64,000 nucleotides of DNA from Niallia circulans (GCF_003726095.1 NZ_CP026031.1:1674001-1738000); one strand, 5' to 3'. Shown: positions 28,547 to 39,888, counted from the first letter of the stretch. Notes: generated from the sequence alone by a model not told the origin. Numbers and translations are program-made.

Positions 28547-29020
28547 TTAATAATTTTCAATTGTTAAAAGAATTTCTCCTGTTTCAAAATCAATCCAATG
28601 ATAGTTTATGGAATCTTTATCTGTATGAGAATAGATCTCCCATACAGGTATACCATCATACATTCCCAAACACACATGATTGACTTTTTCTGGTGTCTGC
28701 TTCGATAATAATATATTAAGCGCTTCTTGTTTGGTCAGCCCATCTTTTTTCAATTTTTCGGTAACTTTATGGGATTTTTCATTAATCCAAACAATAATAT
28801 CCTTATTATCATCGTTTTTACCTTCTAAAATATAATAGGCTTCCTTGCCATTATATAATTGAAAGCTGTCGACCTCTTTCAAATCGGCTTCTTTCTTAGC
28901 AATATTTTCTGCAACTTCTCTTGCAGATTTAACAGGCTTCATCGCTTGAACATATGTATTAATACTTACAGCTAGTCCAATAAGAACAACAACAACAATT
29001 ATCCAAATCCATTTCTTCAT
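28547..29020 (-). CDS. ypmB: YpmB, membrane-anchored PepSY-like protein
   Basis: 157 residues with an N-terminal membrane helix (KKWIWIIVVVVLIGLAVSI) and an extracytoplasmic part that resembles two PepSY-like repeats (DUF5590), each with the pattern EAYYILEGK or PVWEIYSHT. It is 22 nt upstream of aspB. Function unknown; PepSY modules often modulate proteases or bind cell-surface partners. In B. subtilis a small gene, ypmA, lies upstream; none is seen here. Confidence 0.85.
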   Translation of the reverse strand: MKKWIWIIVVVVLIGLAVSINTYVQAMKPVKSAREVAENIAKKEADLKEVDSFQLYNGKEAYYILEGKNDDNKDIIVWINEKSHKVTEKLKKDGLTKQEALNILLSKQTPEKVNHVCLGMYDGIPVWEIYSHTDKDSINYHWIDFETGEILLTIENY

Positions 29021-29218
29021 TTTACATCACTCTTTAATACATTATTTTATACATAGGTTATTATAACAGGATTTATAAACAGAAAGAAATAATAATAATA
29101 ATAATCGGTAGTTTTTTGCTAGAAATGACCAGCCGGCATCCACTTCCTCTTCTATTTTTTCTAGAAGATGATGTGCATGCAAGCTGCATTGATTAGAGAA
29201 CAAAATAGTTATCTACTT

Positions 29219-31999
29219 CTACTTCAGCCACTTTTCAATAAATTTGACCATTTCGGTATTATTTAGCTGCTTAATTGGCACAGCAGGAATAGATTTTAAA
29301 AAGGTTTCTCCATAAGAAGTGGAAACAATTCGGCGATCAAATACAATAATAAATCCTTTATCTTCTTCTGTACGAATTAATCTTCCGAATCCTTGTTTAA
29401 ATCGCAAAACTGCTTCTGGAAGACTATTTTCTAAAAAGGGATTTCCGCCCTCATTCTTAATACGTTCATTTTTCGCTTCTGTTAATGGATCTTCCGGTGA
29501 AGAAAACGGAAGTCTAACAATAATTAAGCAGGTCAAGTCTTCTCCTGGAATATCAATTCCTTCCCAAAAACTATTCGTTCCCAATAATATCGCCTTATCG
29601 TATCGTTGAAAATTACGTGTTAATCTCATTCGACTTCCATTGGTAATTCCTTGGGCCAAAATAGCATATTCTTCTAGACAGCCACTTTCTTTCATATAAT
29701 CATATGTCTTTTTCAGCATCTCATTTGCTGTGAAAAGAATAAGCATTCTCCCTTTCGTAGCTTGCGCGATGTTAATGATTTGTTCGCCAATAGTAGATAC
29801 ATACTCATTTAATGAGACTGTATTTACTTCGGGTACATCTGTTGGGATAAGCAGTTGTACTTGTTTCTCATAGTTAAATGGTGAATCTATTTGAACTTCT
29901 AATTGGTTTTTCCCTAGCCCTAAAACTTTCACATAATAATCAAATGAATTATTTACAGTTATAGTTGCGGAGGTAAAAACAATGCTTTGTTTCTGATTAA
30001 AAAAACGATTCTGTAAAGGTTCTGCAACAGAAGATGGCTGTGTATACAAAACAGCATTATTAGGAAAATTTTTCTTATCTGCTTCCAACCAGGCTATATT
30101 GTCTCCTTCGCGCAAAAACATTTCTCGCAAATGATTAATATATATTTGCCAGTCATTTAATATCGATTCAATTCGTTCAACTACAAGCATTTGCGAAGAG
30201 CTAAATTTCCTATTTTGCTCTTTTAATCGAAGCACTTTTTCTCTAAGCGCGTTTCTTCCATCCTTCCAGAGAAAAACCATTCTCTCTGCAACACTTTTGA
30301 CTGCATTCCAATCTCCTGTATCTGTTTTCTTTATACGATAGCTACCTTTTCCTTCTTTACTTGATTGATTTGTTTTTTTCACATAACGTAGAACAGCACG
30401 AAACAGTTCATCTAATTCTTCATGTAGCGATAAAATAAATTGATTGAATTCTATTTTATCCGTTAGAGATAAATCACCTAGCATATGTTCTAAATGATAC
30501 ATTAGCTGCTTTTGATCTGTCGTCCCAATCGCATTGATACTTAATCGTACGGCTACATATGAAAAGCGGAAACCAAAATGCTTAGTAGCTGTTTTTTCAA
30601 AATGGTGGCCCTCATCGATAATGGCATAATGATAAGATGGTAGCAAATGTTGATCGGCTGTTAAATCTTTTACAAGCAAAGCATGATTCGTAATAATCAT
30701 ATTAGCCTTTTGCGCAGCATTCCGGGTTCTCCGATAAAAATCCTTCAGGGCCCATTCTTTTGAAATTGGTAATGAAAAATTCCCATCATTTTTAATTTTT
30801 TCCCAATAATTTATTCCACCGCTTGTTAAATTTAATTCATCTTTATCACCCGTTTCCGTTTCGGTTAACCATATTAAAATCTGCATTTTTGTTAAAATAA
30901 TATCATAGTTATCCTCTTGCTCCTTTAAGGATACTTCAAATTTATCTAAACTAATATAGTGATTTCTGCCTTTTAAAAGCGTATAAGTAATTGGAAACGG
31001 AAGAATTCTTTTAAGCAAAGGCAAGTCTTTATGAAATAGTTGTTCCTGTAACTGAGTGGTAAATGTACTAATAATAACTTGCTCTTTGTTCTCTATCGAA
31101 AAATAAGCAGCTGGCACTAAATAACCAAGAGACTTTCCAACACCGGTACCCGCTTCAATAAGTCCATGCTGATTACTTGTTAGTGCTTGATGAACGGCAT
31201 TCATCATTTCGATCTGCCCTTCTCTTTTTTGATAAAAAGATAGAGTATCTTTCATCCGTTTTTCTACAGTATTAACATCAAAAGAATCGGTATAATCTTT
31301 ACTTTGGTTACTAATCAAATTACTAGGTAATTTTTTTAGCGTTAATCCACGATATACCTCCCAGCTTTCAGGAATATACTCAACTTTTGATTGTTTCTCT
31401 TGCAGCAATGATTGTAAATAAATATCTAAATCGCTTTTTAGCGATGAGCTTAAAAATTCTAATTGCTTTGTCGTAACTTGAGGCAGTTCTTTCAGTTTTG
31501 CTAGTAATAAAAGCAATAATTCTGCTGTCACATAAGCATCACTATCTGCCTGATGCGGTCTAGTATGGACAATTCCTTCCTGTGCGGCAAGGTCTGTTAA
31601 TTTATAACTATCTGCTGTAGGGTATAAAATCCTTGCCAGTTCAACTGTATCAAGGATAGGGCCATAAAATTGTCTACACCCTGCCTGCTCTAACTCCTCA
31701 TTTAAAAAAGATAAATCAAATAAAACATTATGTGCAACAAAATAAGCATCTTCTAATAAATGAACAATTTTGTCTGCTATTTCTTCGAAAATTGGCGCTG
31801 ATTCCACCATTTCATCTGTGATCCCAGTTAATTCTTCAATAAACGGTGTTATTGGCTGAAGAGGATTAAGTAAGGAAGAGTACTCCTCTACAATGTTCCC
31901 ATTCTCTATAACTACCGCTGCAAACTGTATGATTCGATCCCCTTTTCTCGGAGAATTACCGTTTGTCTCCAAATCAACTACTACAAATTTGTTACTCAT
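29219..31999 (-). CDS. dinG: DinG-type exonuclease/helicase-like protein
   Basis: 926 residues from the ATG after GAGGTGG. An N-terminal DnaQ-like 3'-5' exonuclease (VVDLETNGNSP near 8, HNVLFDLSFL near 90, HQADSDA near 153) is fused to an XPD-like ATPase (AGTGVGKSLGYL near 282, DEGHHFEKT near 460, FKQGFGRLIRTEEDKG near 870). The four Fe-S cysteines of E. coli DinG are absent. The S. aureus enzyme with this layout is a nuclease rather than a helicase, so the same is expected here. Lies upstream of ypmB-aspB-asnS. Confidence 0.93.
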   Translation of the reverse strand: MSNKFVVVDLETNGNSPRKGDRIIQFAAVVIENGNIVEEYSSLLNPLQPITPFIEELTGITDEMVESAPIFEEIADKIVHLLEDAYFVAHNVLFDLSFLNEELEQAGCRQFYGPILDTVELARILYPTADSYKLTDLAAQEGIVHTRPHQADSDAYVTAELLLLLLAKLKELPQVTTKQLEFLSSSLKSDLDIYLQSLLQEKQSKVEYIPESWEVYRGLTLKKLPSNLISNQSKDYTDSFDVNTVEKRMKDTLSFYQKREGQIEMMNAVHQALTSNQHGLIEAGTGVGKSLGYLVPAAYFSIENKEQVIISTFTTQLQEQLFHKDLPLLKRILPFPITYTLLKGRNHYISLDKFEVSLKEQEDNYDIILTKMQILIWLTETETGDKDELNLTSGGINYWEKIKNDGNFSLPISKEWALKDFYRRTRNAAQKANMIITNHALLVKDLTADQHLLPSYHYAIIDEGHHFEKTATKHFGFRFSYVAVRLSINAIGTTDQKQLMYHLEHMLGDLSLTDKIEFNQFILSLHEELDELFRAVLRYVKKTNQSSKEGKGSYRIKKTDTGDWNAVKSVAERMVFLWKDGRNALREKVLRLKEQNRKFSSSQMLVVERIESILNDWQIYINHLREMFLREGDNIAWLEADKKNFPNNAVLYTQPSSVAEPLQNRFFNQKQSIVFTSATITVNNSFDYYVKVLGLGKNQLEVQIDSPFNYEKQVQLLIPTDVPEVNTVSLNEYVSTIGEQIINIAQATKGRMLILFTANEMLKKTYDYMKESGCLEEYAILAQGITNGSRMRLTRNFQRYDKAILLGTNSFWEGIDIPGEDLTCLIIVRLPFSSPEDPLTEAKNERIKNEGGNPFLENSLPEAVLRFKQGFGRLIRTEEDKGFIIVFDRRIVSTSYGETFLKSIPAVPIKQLNNTEMVKFIEKWLK

Positions 32000-32132
32000 T
32001 ACGTCCACCTCAAACTTTCAGTCAATCAAACGGTATCATAAAAATGAAAAAAGGGAAAGATGTTCCTACTTTATGTAATGATTCTTTTATTGTGCTTTTT
32101 TCGTTTATTTTACACTTTAGAGAAAAATAAAC

Positions 32133-32163
32133 GAAAAAAGGTTGGAACACAAATATTCCAACC
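32133..32163 (-). terminator. Terminator of the pan operon
   Basis: On the minus strand GGTTGGAA / TTCCAACC (8 bp, 8-nt loop) followed by TTTTTTCG. A second 16-bp A/T hairpin (32096-32111 with 32124-32139) starts inside the U-tract. Confidence 0.75.
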
Positions 32164-32241
32164 AAATAGAAACCTGAACAATATACATACATGTTAAGAA
32201 ATATTTATATAATTATTTTGGCTTTTAAGAATTTTCAGTTG

Positions 32242-32625
32242 TTATAATACTGTTTTCTCTGGTTCTTGCTGAAGAATAGTTGTAATGCGATTATTTTCAT
32301 CCATAATCGCTACTTTAGGCTGGTGCTGGGTGAGCTCTTCATTTGAAACATAACAATAAGATATAATAATAACAATATCTCCTACTTGAACTAATCTTGC
32401 GGCTGCGCCGTTTAAACAAATCGTCCCAGTTCCTCTTTCTCCAGGAATAATATATGTTTCTAATCTTGCGCCATTATTGTTATTTACAATTTGAACTTTT
32501 TCATTCGCTACCATTCCAACCGCATCTAAAATATCTTCATCAATTGTAATACTGCCAACATAATTTAAGTTTGCTTCTGTTACAGTAGCTCGATGGATTT
32601 TTCCGTTCATCATTATCCGAAACAT
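32242..32625 (-). CDS. panD: Aspartate 1-decarboxylase proenzyme
   Basis: 127 residues, exactly the Bacillus length. Makes beta-alanine from aspartate for pantothenate. The self-cleavage site Gly-Ser is in NYVGSITID at residues 24-25, producing the pyruvoyl group; Lys9 (GKIHRA) and Tyr58-region residues are kept. Third gene of panB-panC-panD, 28 nt after panC, followed by a strong terminator. Confidence 0.97.
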   Translation of the reverse strand: MFRIMMNGKIHRATVTEANLNYVGSITIDEDILDAVGMVANEKVQIVNNNNGARLETYIIPGERGTGTICLNGAAARLVQVGDIVIIISYCYVSNEELTQHQPKVAIMDENNRITTILQQEPEKTVL

Positions 32626-32653
32626 AAGGATAACCCTCCATTTTTGTCAATGT

Positions 32654-33514
32654 TTACCTAGATGCATGGTCTAATTCAAAGATTATATTATCTATTAACC
32701 TTGCTTTACTAAAGTGGACAGCAATCGCTATAACCATCTTCCCATTTAGCTCCTTTAATGTCTCTAATTGGGGATAGGATAATATCTCAAAGTAGTCAAC
32801 CTTGCCGCTTGACTCTTTTTCAACGAAAGTGATAATAGATTTTTTTAATGCTTCTATATCTGCCGTTCCTTTTATTAACTCACTTCTAGCTATACTAAGA
32901 GATTTATATAAAATGCCTGCCTCTCGTCTTTCTATTGGCGTAAGGCGAACATTTCTAGAACTCTTTGCTAAGCCATCTTCTTCTCTGACCGTATTCACTG
33001 CAACTAGATTAATAGGAAAATGAAAATCTTCTATTAATCCATCTACCACTGCGACTTGCTGTGCATCCTTTTTACCAAAATAAACATTCGTCGGCTGAAC
33101 TAAATGAAATAATTTCGTTAATACAGTTGCGACTCCATCAAAATGACCAGGTCTTGACTTACCACATAAACAGTTCGTACGTCTTTCCACTTTTACAGTC
33201 ACAGACATTTGCCCTGGATACATTTCTTCCACCGAGGGATTAAATAAATAATCTACTCCTTCTTCCATTGCCACTTGTTTATCATGTTCAAAATCTTTTG
33301 GATAGGAAGCAAGATCTTCATTTGGTCCAAATTGCAGTGGATTAACAAATACACTCATAATCACAATTTCATTTTGTTCTCTTGCAGCTTTAAGCAGTGC
33401 TCGATGACCTTCATGTAGATACCCCATTGTCGGCACAAAGCCAATGGTTACTTTATTTTTTTGTAACGAAGTAGTTATATCCTGTAATTGTTTTGGATTT
33501 GTGACGATATTCAT
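32654..33514 (-). CDS. panC: Pantothenate synthetase
   Basis: 286 residues. Joins pantoate and beta-alanine with [13 protein letters not shown] near residue 28 is the HIGH-type ATP site, [17 protein letters not shown] near 57 binds pantoate, and [10 protein letters not shown] near 190 is the KMSKS-type loop. The ATG overlaps the panB stop by 4 nt, showing translational coupling. The C-terminal domain is intact. Confidence 0.97.
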   Translation of the reverse strand: MNIVTNPKQLQDITTSLQKNKVTIGFVPTMGYLHEGHRALLKAAREQNEIVIMSVFVNPLQFGPNEDLASYPKDFEHDKQVAMEEGVDYLFNPSVEEMYPGQMSVTVKVERRTNCLCGKSRPGHFDGVATVLTKLFHLVQPTNVYFGKKDAQQVAVVDGLIEDFHFPINLVAVNTVREEDGLAKSSRNVRLTPIERREAGILYKSLSIARSELIKGTADIEALKKSIITFVEKESSGKVDYFEILSYPQLETLKELNGKMVIAIAVHFSKARLIDNIIFELDHASR

Positions 33515-34349
33515 TGGGTGTTTCCTCCATATAAGCTTTTTATTTCTTCCGCTTTCATCTGAAAGCTATGCTTCATTTCTGGAAAAGCCCCCATTTTCAC
33601 TTCAGAAATATATTGATCGATTGCAAGAGAAATAGCTTCATTGACATTTGCATATTGTTTTACAAATTTTGCAACTCGATCCACACCATAGGTGATCAAA
33701 TCGTGATAAACAAGAACTTGCCCATCTGTTTCACTTCCAGCTCCGATACCGATTGTAGGAATATCCAATCTCTTACTCACCTCTTTAGCAACTTGCATCG
33801 GCACACACTCCAATACTATCGCAAAAGCTCCTGCAGCTTGGCATTTTAATGCATTATCCATAAGCCGTTTCGCTTCATCCGAACTTTTTCCTTGTACTTT
33901 ATAACCACCTAATACACCTACTGACTGAGGGGTTAAACCTAAGTGTGCCATCACTGGAATACCAGCATTTGTTAAATAGTTGATTTGTTCAATTACATCG
34001 TCTGCACCTTCTATTTTCACTGCATTTGCACCTGTTTCTTGGATCAAGCGTGCCGCATTTATTAAAGTATCGCGACGAGATAAATGATAGCTCATAAACG
34101 GCATATCAATGACGATAAACGTATTTTCAGCACCGCGTTTAACCGCTTTTCCATGATGAATCATGTCATCCATTGTTACTGGTACAGTTGAATCATATCC
34201 ATGTACAACCATTCCCAAGGAATCCCTACCAATATTAAATCTGTTCCTGCTTGTTCAACTAATTTAGCAGAAGGGTAATCATATGCGGTGATCATCGTAA
34301 TCTTTTCACCCTTCTGCTTCATTTTGATAAAATCAGTTGTTGCTTTCAC
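33511..34349 (-). pseudogene. panB: Ketopantoate hydroxymethyltransferase panB, frameshifted
   Basis: The gene starts at a GTG with AAGGAGG upstream and reads [19 protein letters not shown]... to LILVG, then leaves frame: GTAGGGATTCC stands where GTAGGNGATTCC (VGDS) is expected, one base short. The correct frame resumes as [14 protein letters not shown] and runs to the end with [16 protein letters not shown] and the catalytic Glu region intact. The lost base lies at the C-run 34224-34226 (plus strand). The active-site Asp of VGDSLG falls at the break. It may be a sequencing error, since two more such shifts occur in this window. First gene of panBCD; converts ketoisovalerate to ketopantoate. 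Confidence 0.85.
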
Positions 34350-34393
34350 TAAGTTTTCCTCCTTTTAAATAGGAAGAGGGAATGGCTTTACAC

Positions 34394-34423
34394 GAAAAAA
34401 AACCTTCTACAAAGCATAGAAGG
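34394..34423 (-). terminator. Terminator after birA
   Basis: On the minus strand CCTTCTA / GTAGAAGG with a short loop followed by TTTTTTTTCG. It separates the ypjD-to-birA operon from panBCD. Confidence 0.8.
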
Positions 34424-34567
34424 ATTGTTTTATATGTCTATTTTCATCCCTCTGTCCTTGTCCAATTGTGGATCTAGGCAGATTAAATTATGGTTTATGC
34501 ACATTCAAACATACTGGTGCAGTTCATTAAGATACTGCCCGACAAAAGCATTATAACAAATATTTCT

Positions 34568-35570
34568 CTATCCTGACTATGGGCAAATTACGTTTCCAAC
34601 AAAATATCCGCAGAGTAAATCGAATGCATAGCCCTTGCTCATCTTCAAGTAGCAAAACACCATCTTCTGTAATACCCTTTGCAAGTCCCGCTATGCTTCC
34701 ATTCAGCGTATTAGCTGTCACTTTTTGTCCTAGGCTCACCGAATAGCTTTCCCACAGAAGCTTGATTGGATAAAAACCTTTCTCTAAATAAAGCTGATAT
34801 AATTTTTCCAGCTGCAACATGATTCCTTGGATAAGTTCTGCCCGATCCCAGCTCTTTTGTGTTTCCAGATAAATAGAAGTGGCACTTGATTGGAGATCTT
34901 TCTCAAAGTCTTCAAGCTGCTGATTCACATTAATTCCTATTCCGATGATCAACGAATGAACTCTATCACTATCTGCTTGCATTTCTGTTAAGATGCCTGT
35001 TAGTTTTTTCCCATGCAATAAAAGATCATTTGGCCATTTAATATCTGCTTGTACCCCAGTTACTTCTTGAATTCCTTGGACGACTGCAACAGCTGTCAGC
35101 AATGTCAGCTGCGGCGCTCTCATTATCGGTATGTTCGGTTTTAAAATAAGACTCATCCATATTCCCTTATATTTAGGTGATTGCCATTTTCTTTCTAACC
35201 GTCCTCTGCCACCTAATTGCTCTTCTGCTATCACTAAGGTTCCCTCTTCTGCTCCTTCTAGCGCAAGTTTCTGAGCGATAGTTTGAGTAGAATCAACCGA
35301 ATCTTCAAAATGGATATTTCTACCCATGTACATCGTATTTAAACCAAAGAATATTTTATCTGGTACAATTTTTTCTGGTGAACTGATAATTCGATAGCCC
35401 TTTTTTCGGACAGCTTCTAATATAAAGCCATCTTTTCGCAATGACTCAATATGTTTCCAAATGGCTGTTCGCGAACACCCTAAAAGTTCTGCTAGTGATT
35501 CACCAGATAAGTATTGATCAGGATTATTAGTAAAGGCTTCAATTAAACCTTTTCTTATATCTGATGACAT
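34568..35570 (-). pseudogene. birA: Biotin-protein ligase/repressor birA, C-terminal frameshift
   Basis: Bifunctional biotin ligase and biotin-operon repressor. From the ATG coding [13 protein letters not shown] there is an N-terminal winged helix (CSRTAIWKHIESLRKDGF), the ligase signature GGRGRLERKWQSP near 115 and KWPNDLLL near 175. Close to the end the frame is lost: after LLEDEQG the DNA reads CAAGGGCTATG, one base short of CAAGGNGCTATG. In the restored frame the usual end AMHSIYSADILLET appears, stopping near 34568; in the shifted frame a foreign 24-residue tail runs to 34551. The ligase core is intact. Since birA is essential, a sequencing error or a tolerated tail change is more likely than loss. 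15 nt overlap with cca. Confidence 0.8.
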
Positions 35571-36760
35571 CGTTTCAGCCACTCCTTTATTAATTGCTTG
35601 TCATTAGAAAGTTTTTCTTCCACGACATTCCTTTCCACTAAGGAGAGAACATCTTTTATCCATGGACCGGGTCTTTTTTCTGTCCAACTTAATAGATCGT
35701 TTCCGCAGATTTTTAGTTCTTCCATTGATTTAATCGGCAACTTCTCATACTTTTCTTCTAAATGAACAATATCTATGTTTACCTCGCAATTTTTTAACAA
35801 TTGATACATTTTTTCCGCACTAACCGCAACAGATAATGTTGCAAAATACAGCGCCTGATTAGACCAATTAGTCATCTGCTCTCTTTGCAGCATCCAATAT
35901 ATTATCTTTTGAATAGTCTTTATTTGCTTGACTGATAATTTCCACGCACGTAAAAACAATTCTATTTGCTGCTTTTCCTTCATTCCAAGACATAAAATTA
36001 AAACAGCCCATTTTTCTAGCAATCCAAGCTTGGTCAGTGGTAATTTCGCGAACATAGAAATCCCTTTTTCTTCTGATGATAGCATCGGTAAGAATTGATA
36101 TATTTTAGTTTCTACCATAATTTTTAAAGCTTCTAAACACCATGAACCTTGTAAAAGTTTTTCAAATTCAGCTGTTATTCTCTCTACCGCTATTTTTGAA
36201 AGAAGCTGTTGATTGTTTCTAATGCCATTTAGCGTGTCTTTCTCTAAGTGGAAGCCTAAAGTACTCACAAACCGAATTCCTCTCATTATTCTTAACGCGT
36301 CTTCTTGAAAACGTTCGTTCGGATTGCCAACTGTTTTAATTTCTTTTTTTTCTAAGGATTCTTTCCCATTAAAATAATCGATGACACGACCGTTTTTATC
36401 CATCGCCATTGCATTAATAGTGAAATCACGGCGTTTAAGATCTTCTTTTAACTCCCGTACAAAATGTACTTGCTCTGGTCTGCGGTAATCTCTATATGCG
36501 GATTCTGTTCGAAATGTTGTTATTTCATATGTATGTTGATCCCATATTACCATCACAGTCCCATGGGCAATCCCTACATCAATAGTGTGAGGAAAGATCG
36601 ATTTAATTTCTTCCGGTGTTGCGGAAGTAGCAATATCGATATCATGAATTTGCTTATTTAATAAATGGTCTCGAACTGCTCCTCCTACAAAATATGCTTC
36701 ATAACCTGCTTTCTCGATTTTATTAATAATCGGGAGAGCTTCTTCAAACGGATTTATCAT
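35555..36760 (-). CDS. cca: CCA-adding tRNA nucleotidyltransferase
   Basis: 401 residues, class II CCA enzyme of the Bacillus type. Motif [21 protein letters not shown] near residue 26 carries the two catalytic Asp; motif [13 protein letters not shown] near 108; the nucleotide-template motif [13 protein letters not shown] near 150. Builds or repairs the 3' CCA of tRNA. The gene overlaps bshA by 17 nt and birA by 16 nt, as expected in the compact bsh-cca-birA operon of bacilli. Confidence 0.95.
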   Translation of the reverse strand: MINPFEEALPIINKIEKAGYEAYFVGGAVRDHLLNKQIHDIDIATSATPEEIKSIFPHTIDVGIAHGTVMVIWDQHTYEITTFRTESAYRDYRRPEQVHFVRELKEDLKRRDFTINAMAMDKNGRVIDYFNGKESLEKKEIKTVGNPNERFQEDALRIMRGIRFVSTLGFHLEKDTLNGIRNNQQLLSKIAVERITAEFEKLLQGSWCLEALKIMVETKIYQFLPMLSSEEKGISMFAKLPLTKLGLLEKWAVLILCLGMKEKQQIELFLRAWKLSVKQIKTIQKIIYWMLQREQMTNWSNQALYFATLSVAVSAEKMYQLLKNCEVNIDIVHLEEKYEKLPIKSMEELKICGNDLLSWTEKRPGPWIKDVLSLVERNVVEEKLSNDKQLIKEWLKRCHQI

Positions 36761-37898
36761 TCATTTCACCAGTTTCTAAAATAGATTTATAAATCTCTAT
36801 ATATTGGTCAACGATGATATCGGCCCGGAAATAATCTCGTACTCTCGAAATAGAATGCTGCGAAAATTGGGCATGTTTCTTTTCATCCGTTAACAGCTTT
36901 ATCGAATGTTTAGCAATATCTTCTATATCCCCAAGTTCACAAATATACCCTGTCTCATTTGGAACAATTACCTCAGGAATACCGCCGACATTTGTTCCTA
37001 TGACGGGAACCCCGCATGCCATAGCTTCTAATGCCACCAAACCGAAGCTTTCTTTTTCCGAAAGAAGCAGCATGAGATCACTTAAAGAATAGAGCTCCTC
37101 CAAATTCTCTTGTTTGCCAAGAAATAATACCTTTTGTCTTAATTGAAGCTCATCCACTAATTTGGTCACCTTCGACATTTCAGGTCCATCACCAACAAGC
37201 AATAGTTTTGCGGGAATCTGATTTGCGATTTGATGGAATGCTTGTACAACATCTGTAACTCTTTTTACTCCTCTAAAATTAGAGACATGAATAACAACTT
37301 TTTCTGTATCGGAAATCGCCAGTTCTTTTTTCAAATGACTTGCATCGACTTTCCGATAAATTCGCTCATCAATAAAATTATAAACAGGGAGTATTTCTTT
37401 GTTTGGCTCAATTACTTCATAAGTTTGGGCGATTAATGAATTAGAAACTGCTGTTACGAGATCTGATTTTTCAATTCCAAAACGTATTCCCGCTGCAAGT
37501 GATGGATCATATCCTAGTACTGTTATATCGGTGCCATGAAGTGTTGTAACTATTTTGACATCCCTGTTGCTCATCTGTTTTGCTAATATAGCACAAACAG
37601 CGTGTGGGATTGCATAGTGAACATGCAACAAGTCTAACTCTTCTCGATTAATGACTTCCGCCATTTTGCTGCTTAATGCTAAATCATATGGCGGGTATTG
37701 AAAAACAGCATATTGATTTACTTCCACTTGATGGTAATAAATATTCGGATACATTTTATTTAAACGAAAAGGAATACTGGAAGAAATAAAGTGAATTTCA
37801 TGTCCTCTCTCAGCCAGCATCTTTCCTAATTCTGTTGCAATAACCCCTGATCCGCCAACTGTCGGATAACAGGTAATGCCGATTTTTAATTTTTTCAT
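36744..37898 (-). CDS. bshA: Bacillithiol glycosyltransferase BshA
   Basis: 384-residue GT4 glycosyltransferase that makes N-acetylglucosaminyl-malate, the first step of bacillithiol synthesis. The GT-B fold is clear: [21 protein letters not shown] at the N-terminus binds malate/UDP-sugar, VHYAIPHA near 110, and the C-terminal [20 protein letters not shown] carries the nucleotide-binding Glu residues. Overlaps bshB1 upstream by 4 nt. Length and neighbours match B. subtilis YpjH. Confidence 0.96.
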   Translation of the reverse strand: MKKLKIGITCYPTVGGSGVIATELGKMLAERGHEIHFISSSIPFRLNKMYPNIYYHQVEVNQYAVFQYPPYDLALSSKMAEVINREELDLLHVHYAIPHAVCAILAKQMSNRDVKIVTTLHGTDITVLGYDPSLAAGIRFGIEKSDLVTAVSNSLIAQTYEVIEPNKEILPVYNFIDERIYRKVDASHLKKELAISDTEKVVIHVSNFRGVKRVTDVVQAFHQIANQIPAKLLLVGDGPEMSKVTKLVDELQLRQKVLFLGKQENLEELYSLSDLMLLLSEKESFGLVALEAMACGVPVIGTNVGGIPEVIVPNETGYICELGDIEDIAKHSIKLLTDEKKHAQFSQHSISRVRDYFRADIIVDQYIEIYKSILETGEMNDKSV

Positions 37899-38608
37899 TT
37901 GTCTCCACCTAATAAATCTTGATTTAATAATATTGGCTTAGATTTAATAAATCCTTCTGCGTAAATCACACCAACTTCTTTGCCAAAAAGTTTTTCTCTT
38001 GCTTCTATTGTGTCAATATAGCCATTTGTTAACGGAGTTTCCACACTGTTTTCACCTTTAACAAATTGACTTTGATAACAATTAAGACTAGCTTGCTTTT
38101 GCTCCATATAATCACTAATATCAATAACAAAATCAGGTTTATGAAAACCGTTTATCATGTAATAGTATTGATTCTGTACTTTATGTGCTGATGTATTTCC
38201 AACCTGATAGTTTTTTATCCCTGCTGAAAAGACTGCTTCATTCACAATTTTGGTGCAATTGCCATGATCCGGATGTCTATCTTCCCAATAAGGAGAAAAC
38301 ACAATCTTTGGTTTGTATGTACGAATCACTTCCACTACTTTTTTTATAGCTTTTTCTTCTAGATATAAACCTCGATCAGGAATCTGCAATGTCATTCTTT
38401 CAGCAATTCCCAGCACTTCTCCTGCTTTTTCCGCTTCTTGTTTACGTCTTTTTACTGTGCCATTTGAAGAAAGATTACTTTCTGTTAAATCACAGATAAT
38501 AATCTTTTTCCCCTGTGCAGCATATTTTGCGATGGTTGCACCCATGCCGATTTCTACGTCATCGGCATGAGCACCAAAAGCGAGTATATCAACTTCATCA
38601 GTTTTCAT
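37895..38608 (-). CDS. bshB1: Bacillithiol deacetylase BshB1
   Basis: 237 residues from the ATG coding [17 protein letters not shown]; it overlaps the mgsA end by 11 nt, and no strong RBS is seen, so coupling is likely. LmbE-like zinc deacetylase: zinc ligands in AHADDVE (His, Asp) and in HPDHGN (His) near 112. Removes the acetyl group of GlcNAc-malate to give GlcN-malate, the step after BshA. A longer in-frame start 15 codons upstream sits inside mgsA with no RBS. Confidence 0.95.
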   Translation of the reverse strand: MKTDEVDILAFGAHADDVEIGMGATIAKYAAQGKKIIICDLTESNLSSNGTVKRRKQEAEKAGEVLGIAERMTLQIPDRGLYLEEKAIKKVVEVIRTYKPKIVFSPYWEDRHPDHGNCTKIVNEAVFSAGIKNYQVGNTSAHKVQNQYYYMINGFHKPDFVIDISDYMEQKQASLNCYQSQFVKGENSVETPLTNGYIDTIEAREKLFGKEVGVIYAEGFIKSKPILLNQDLLGGDK

Positions 38609-39044
38609 TGAGTTTTTCTGTGAATTTTTTTGCCACTGGTTCTGTCTTTCCATGAACTATCTTTCTCCAATCTATGTCACCTTGCTCGAGTCCTCGAATT
38701 AATACTTCTCCAGTTCCCATATTTGTTGCCAGCGGAACAGAATAAACATCACATAAACGGATTAATGCTGTAACATCAGGTTCATGAGGCTGTGCAGTTA
38801 GAGGATCTCTAAAGAAAAAAACCATATCCATATCATTATTAGCAATATACGAGCCTATTTCTTGATCACCGCCGAGTGGTCCTGAATGAAAACGATGTAC
38901 ATCTAATCCTGTTGCTTCTTGAATTCTACCACCTGTTGTTCCAGTTGCGTATAAAGTATGCTTTGCAAATATATTTTTATAAGCAACAACAAAAGCAACC
39001 ATGTCATTTTTCTTTTTATCATGAGCAATTAAAGCAATGTTCAT
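38598..39044 (-). CDS. mgsA: Methylglyoxal synthase
   Basis: 148 residues, slightly longer than the 137 of B. subtilis because of a Lys/Glu-rich C-terminus. Signatures: [10 protein letters not shown] at the start, [10 protein letters not shown] (phosphate loop) near 53, [11 protein letters not shown] with the catalytic Asp near 74, [15 protein letters not shown] near 90 with the His. It converts dihydroxyacetone phosphate to methylglyoxal. Its place beside the bacillithiol genes is meaningful, as bacillithiol takes part in methylglyoxal detoxification. Confidence 0.96.
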   Translation of the reverse strand: MNIALIAHDKKKNDMVAFVVAYKNIFAKHTLYATGTTGGRIQEATGLDVHRFHSGPLGGDQEIGSYIANNDMDMVFFFRDPLTAQPHEPDVTALIRLCDVYSVPLATNMGTGEVLIRGLEQGDIDWRKIVHGKTEPVAKKFTEKLNEN

Positions 39045-39057
39045 CCTAATTCCACTC

Positions 39058-39858
39058 CTACTCCATAATATTTTCTAAACCGTATATCAATACATTTAGC
39101 TTTAATACCTCTTCTACTGCAAATTTAACACCTGACATAAAGGAAGCCCGATTATAAGAATCATGTCTAATGGTTAATGATTCTCCATCTGATCCGAACA
39201 TAACCTGTTGATGGGCAATTAAGCCTGGTAGACGTGTAGAGTGTATTCTCATTCCATCGAAATCTGCGCCTCTTGCGCCTGGTATGGTCTCTTTTTCGTC
39301 TGGGTGTCCTTGTTTTTTGCTTTCTCTTACTTCTGCAATAAGCTCAGCTGTTTTCACAGCAGTTCCAGATGGTGCATCCAGTTTTTGATCATGATGCATT
39401 TCCATAATTTCCACATCGGCAAAATAGCGTGCAGCCATTTTAGAGAATTTCATCATTAACACAGCACCCAAAGCAAAATTTGGCGCAATGATACAGCCGC
39501 GATCCATTTCTTCACATAATTTTTCTAATTCGGCTAAGTTTTCTTTCGTAAACCCGGTTGTTCCTACTACTGGTCTAACACCATAGCTTAAAGCTGTTTT
39601 AGCATGATGCATGCCGAACTCAGGCGTTGTTAAATCAATAAGCACATCCGGTTTTTCTGTTTGTAGACATTTTTCTATATCCGTATATATTGGTACATCA
39701 TAAGAAGCAAAGCCTTCTATCTCTTTTAAGCTTTTCCCCTCATTCTTATGATCTAAAACTGCAACAAGTTCAAAATTCTCTGTTCTTCCCATTAAATAAA
39801 CTGCTTCTGTTCCCATTCTGCCTCTAGGTCCTGCGATTACGATTTTTACTTTATTCAA
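39058..39858 (-). CDS. dapB: 4-hydroxy-tetrahydrodipicolinate reductase
   Basis: 266 residues. NAD(P)-binding [11 protein letters not shown] near residue 10, [10 protein letters not shown] near 100, and the catalytic [15 protein letters not shown] near 155 with the two His and Lys. Acts in lysine and diaminopimelate synthesis, also the source of spore dipicolinate. 13 nt upstream of mgsA and 30 nt after ypjD, in the same operon. Confidence 0.97.
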   Translation of the reverse strand: MNKVKIVIAGPRGRMGTEAVYLMGRTENFELVAVLDHKNEGKSLKEIEGFASYDVPIYTDIEKCLQTEKPDVLIDLTTPEFGMHHAKTALSYGVRPVVGTTGFTKENLAELEKLCEEMDRGCIIAPNFALGAVLMMKFSKMAARYFADVEIMEMHHDQKLDAPSGTAVKTAELIAEVRESKKQGHPDEKETIPGARGADFDGMRIHSTRLPGLIAHQQVMFGSDGESLTIRHDSYNRASFMSGVKFAVEEVLKLNVLIYGLENIME

Positions 39859-39888
39859 TGTCCTAACTCCTTAATATGTATTTTGTCT

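Noticed and set aside
29086..29105. AAT microsatellite
   Set aside because: Six short repeats in AT-rich intergenic DNA; common and without further signal.
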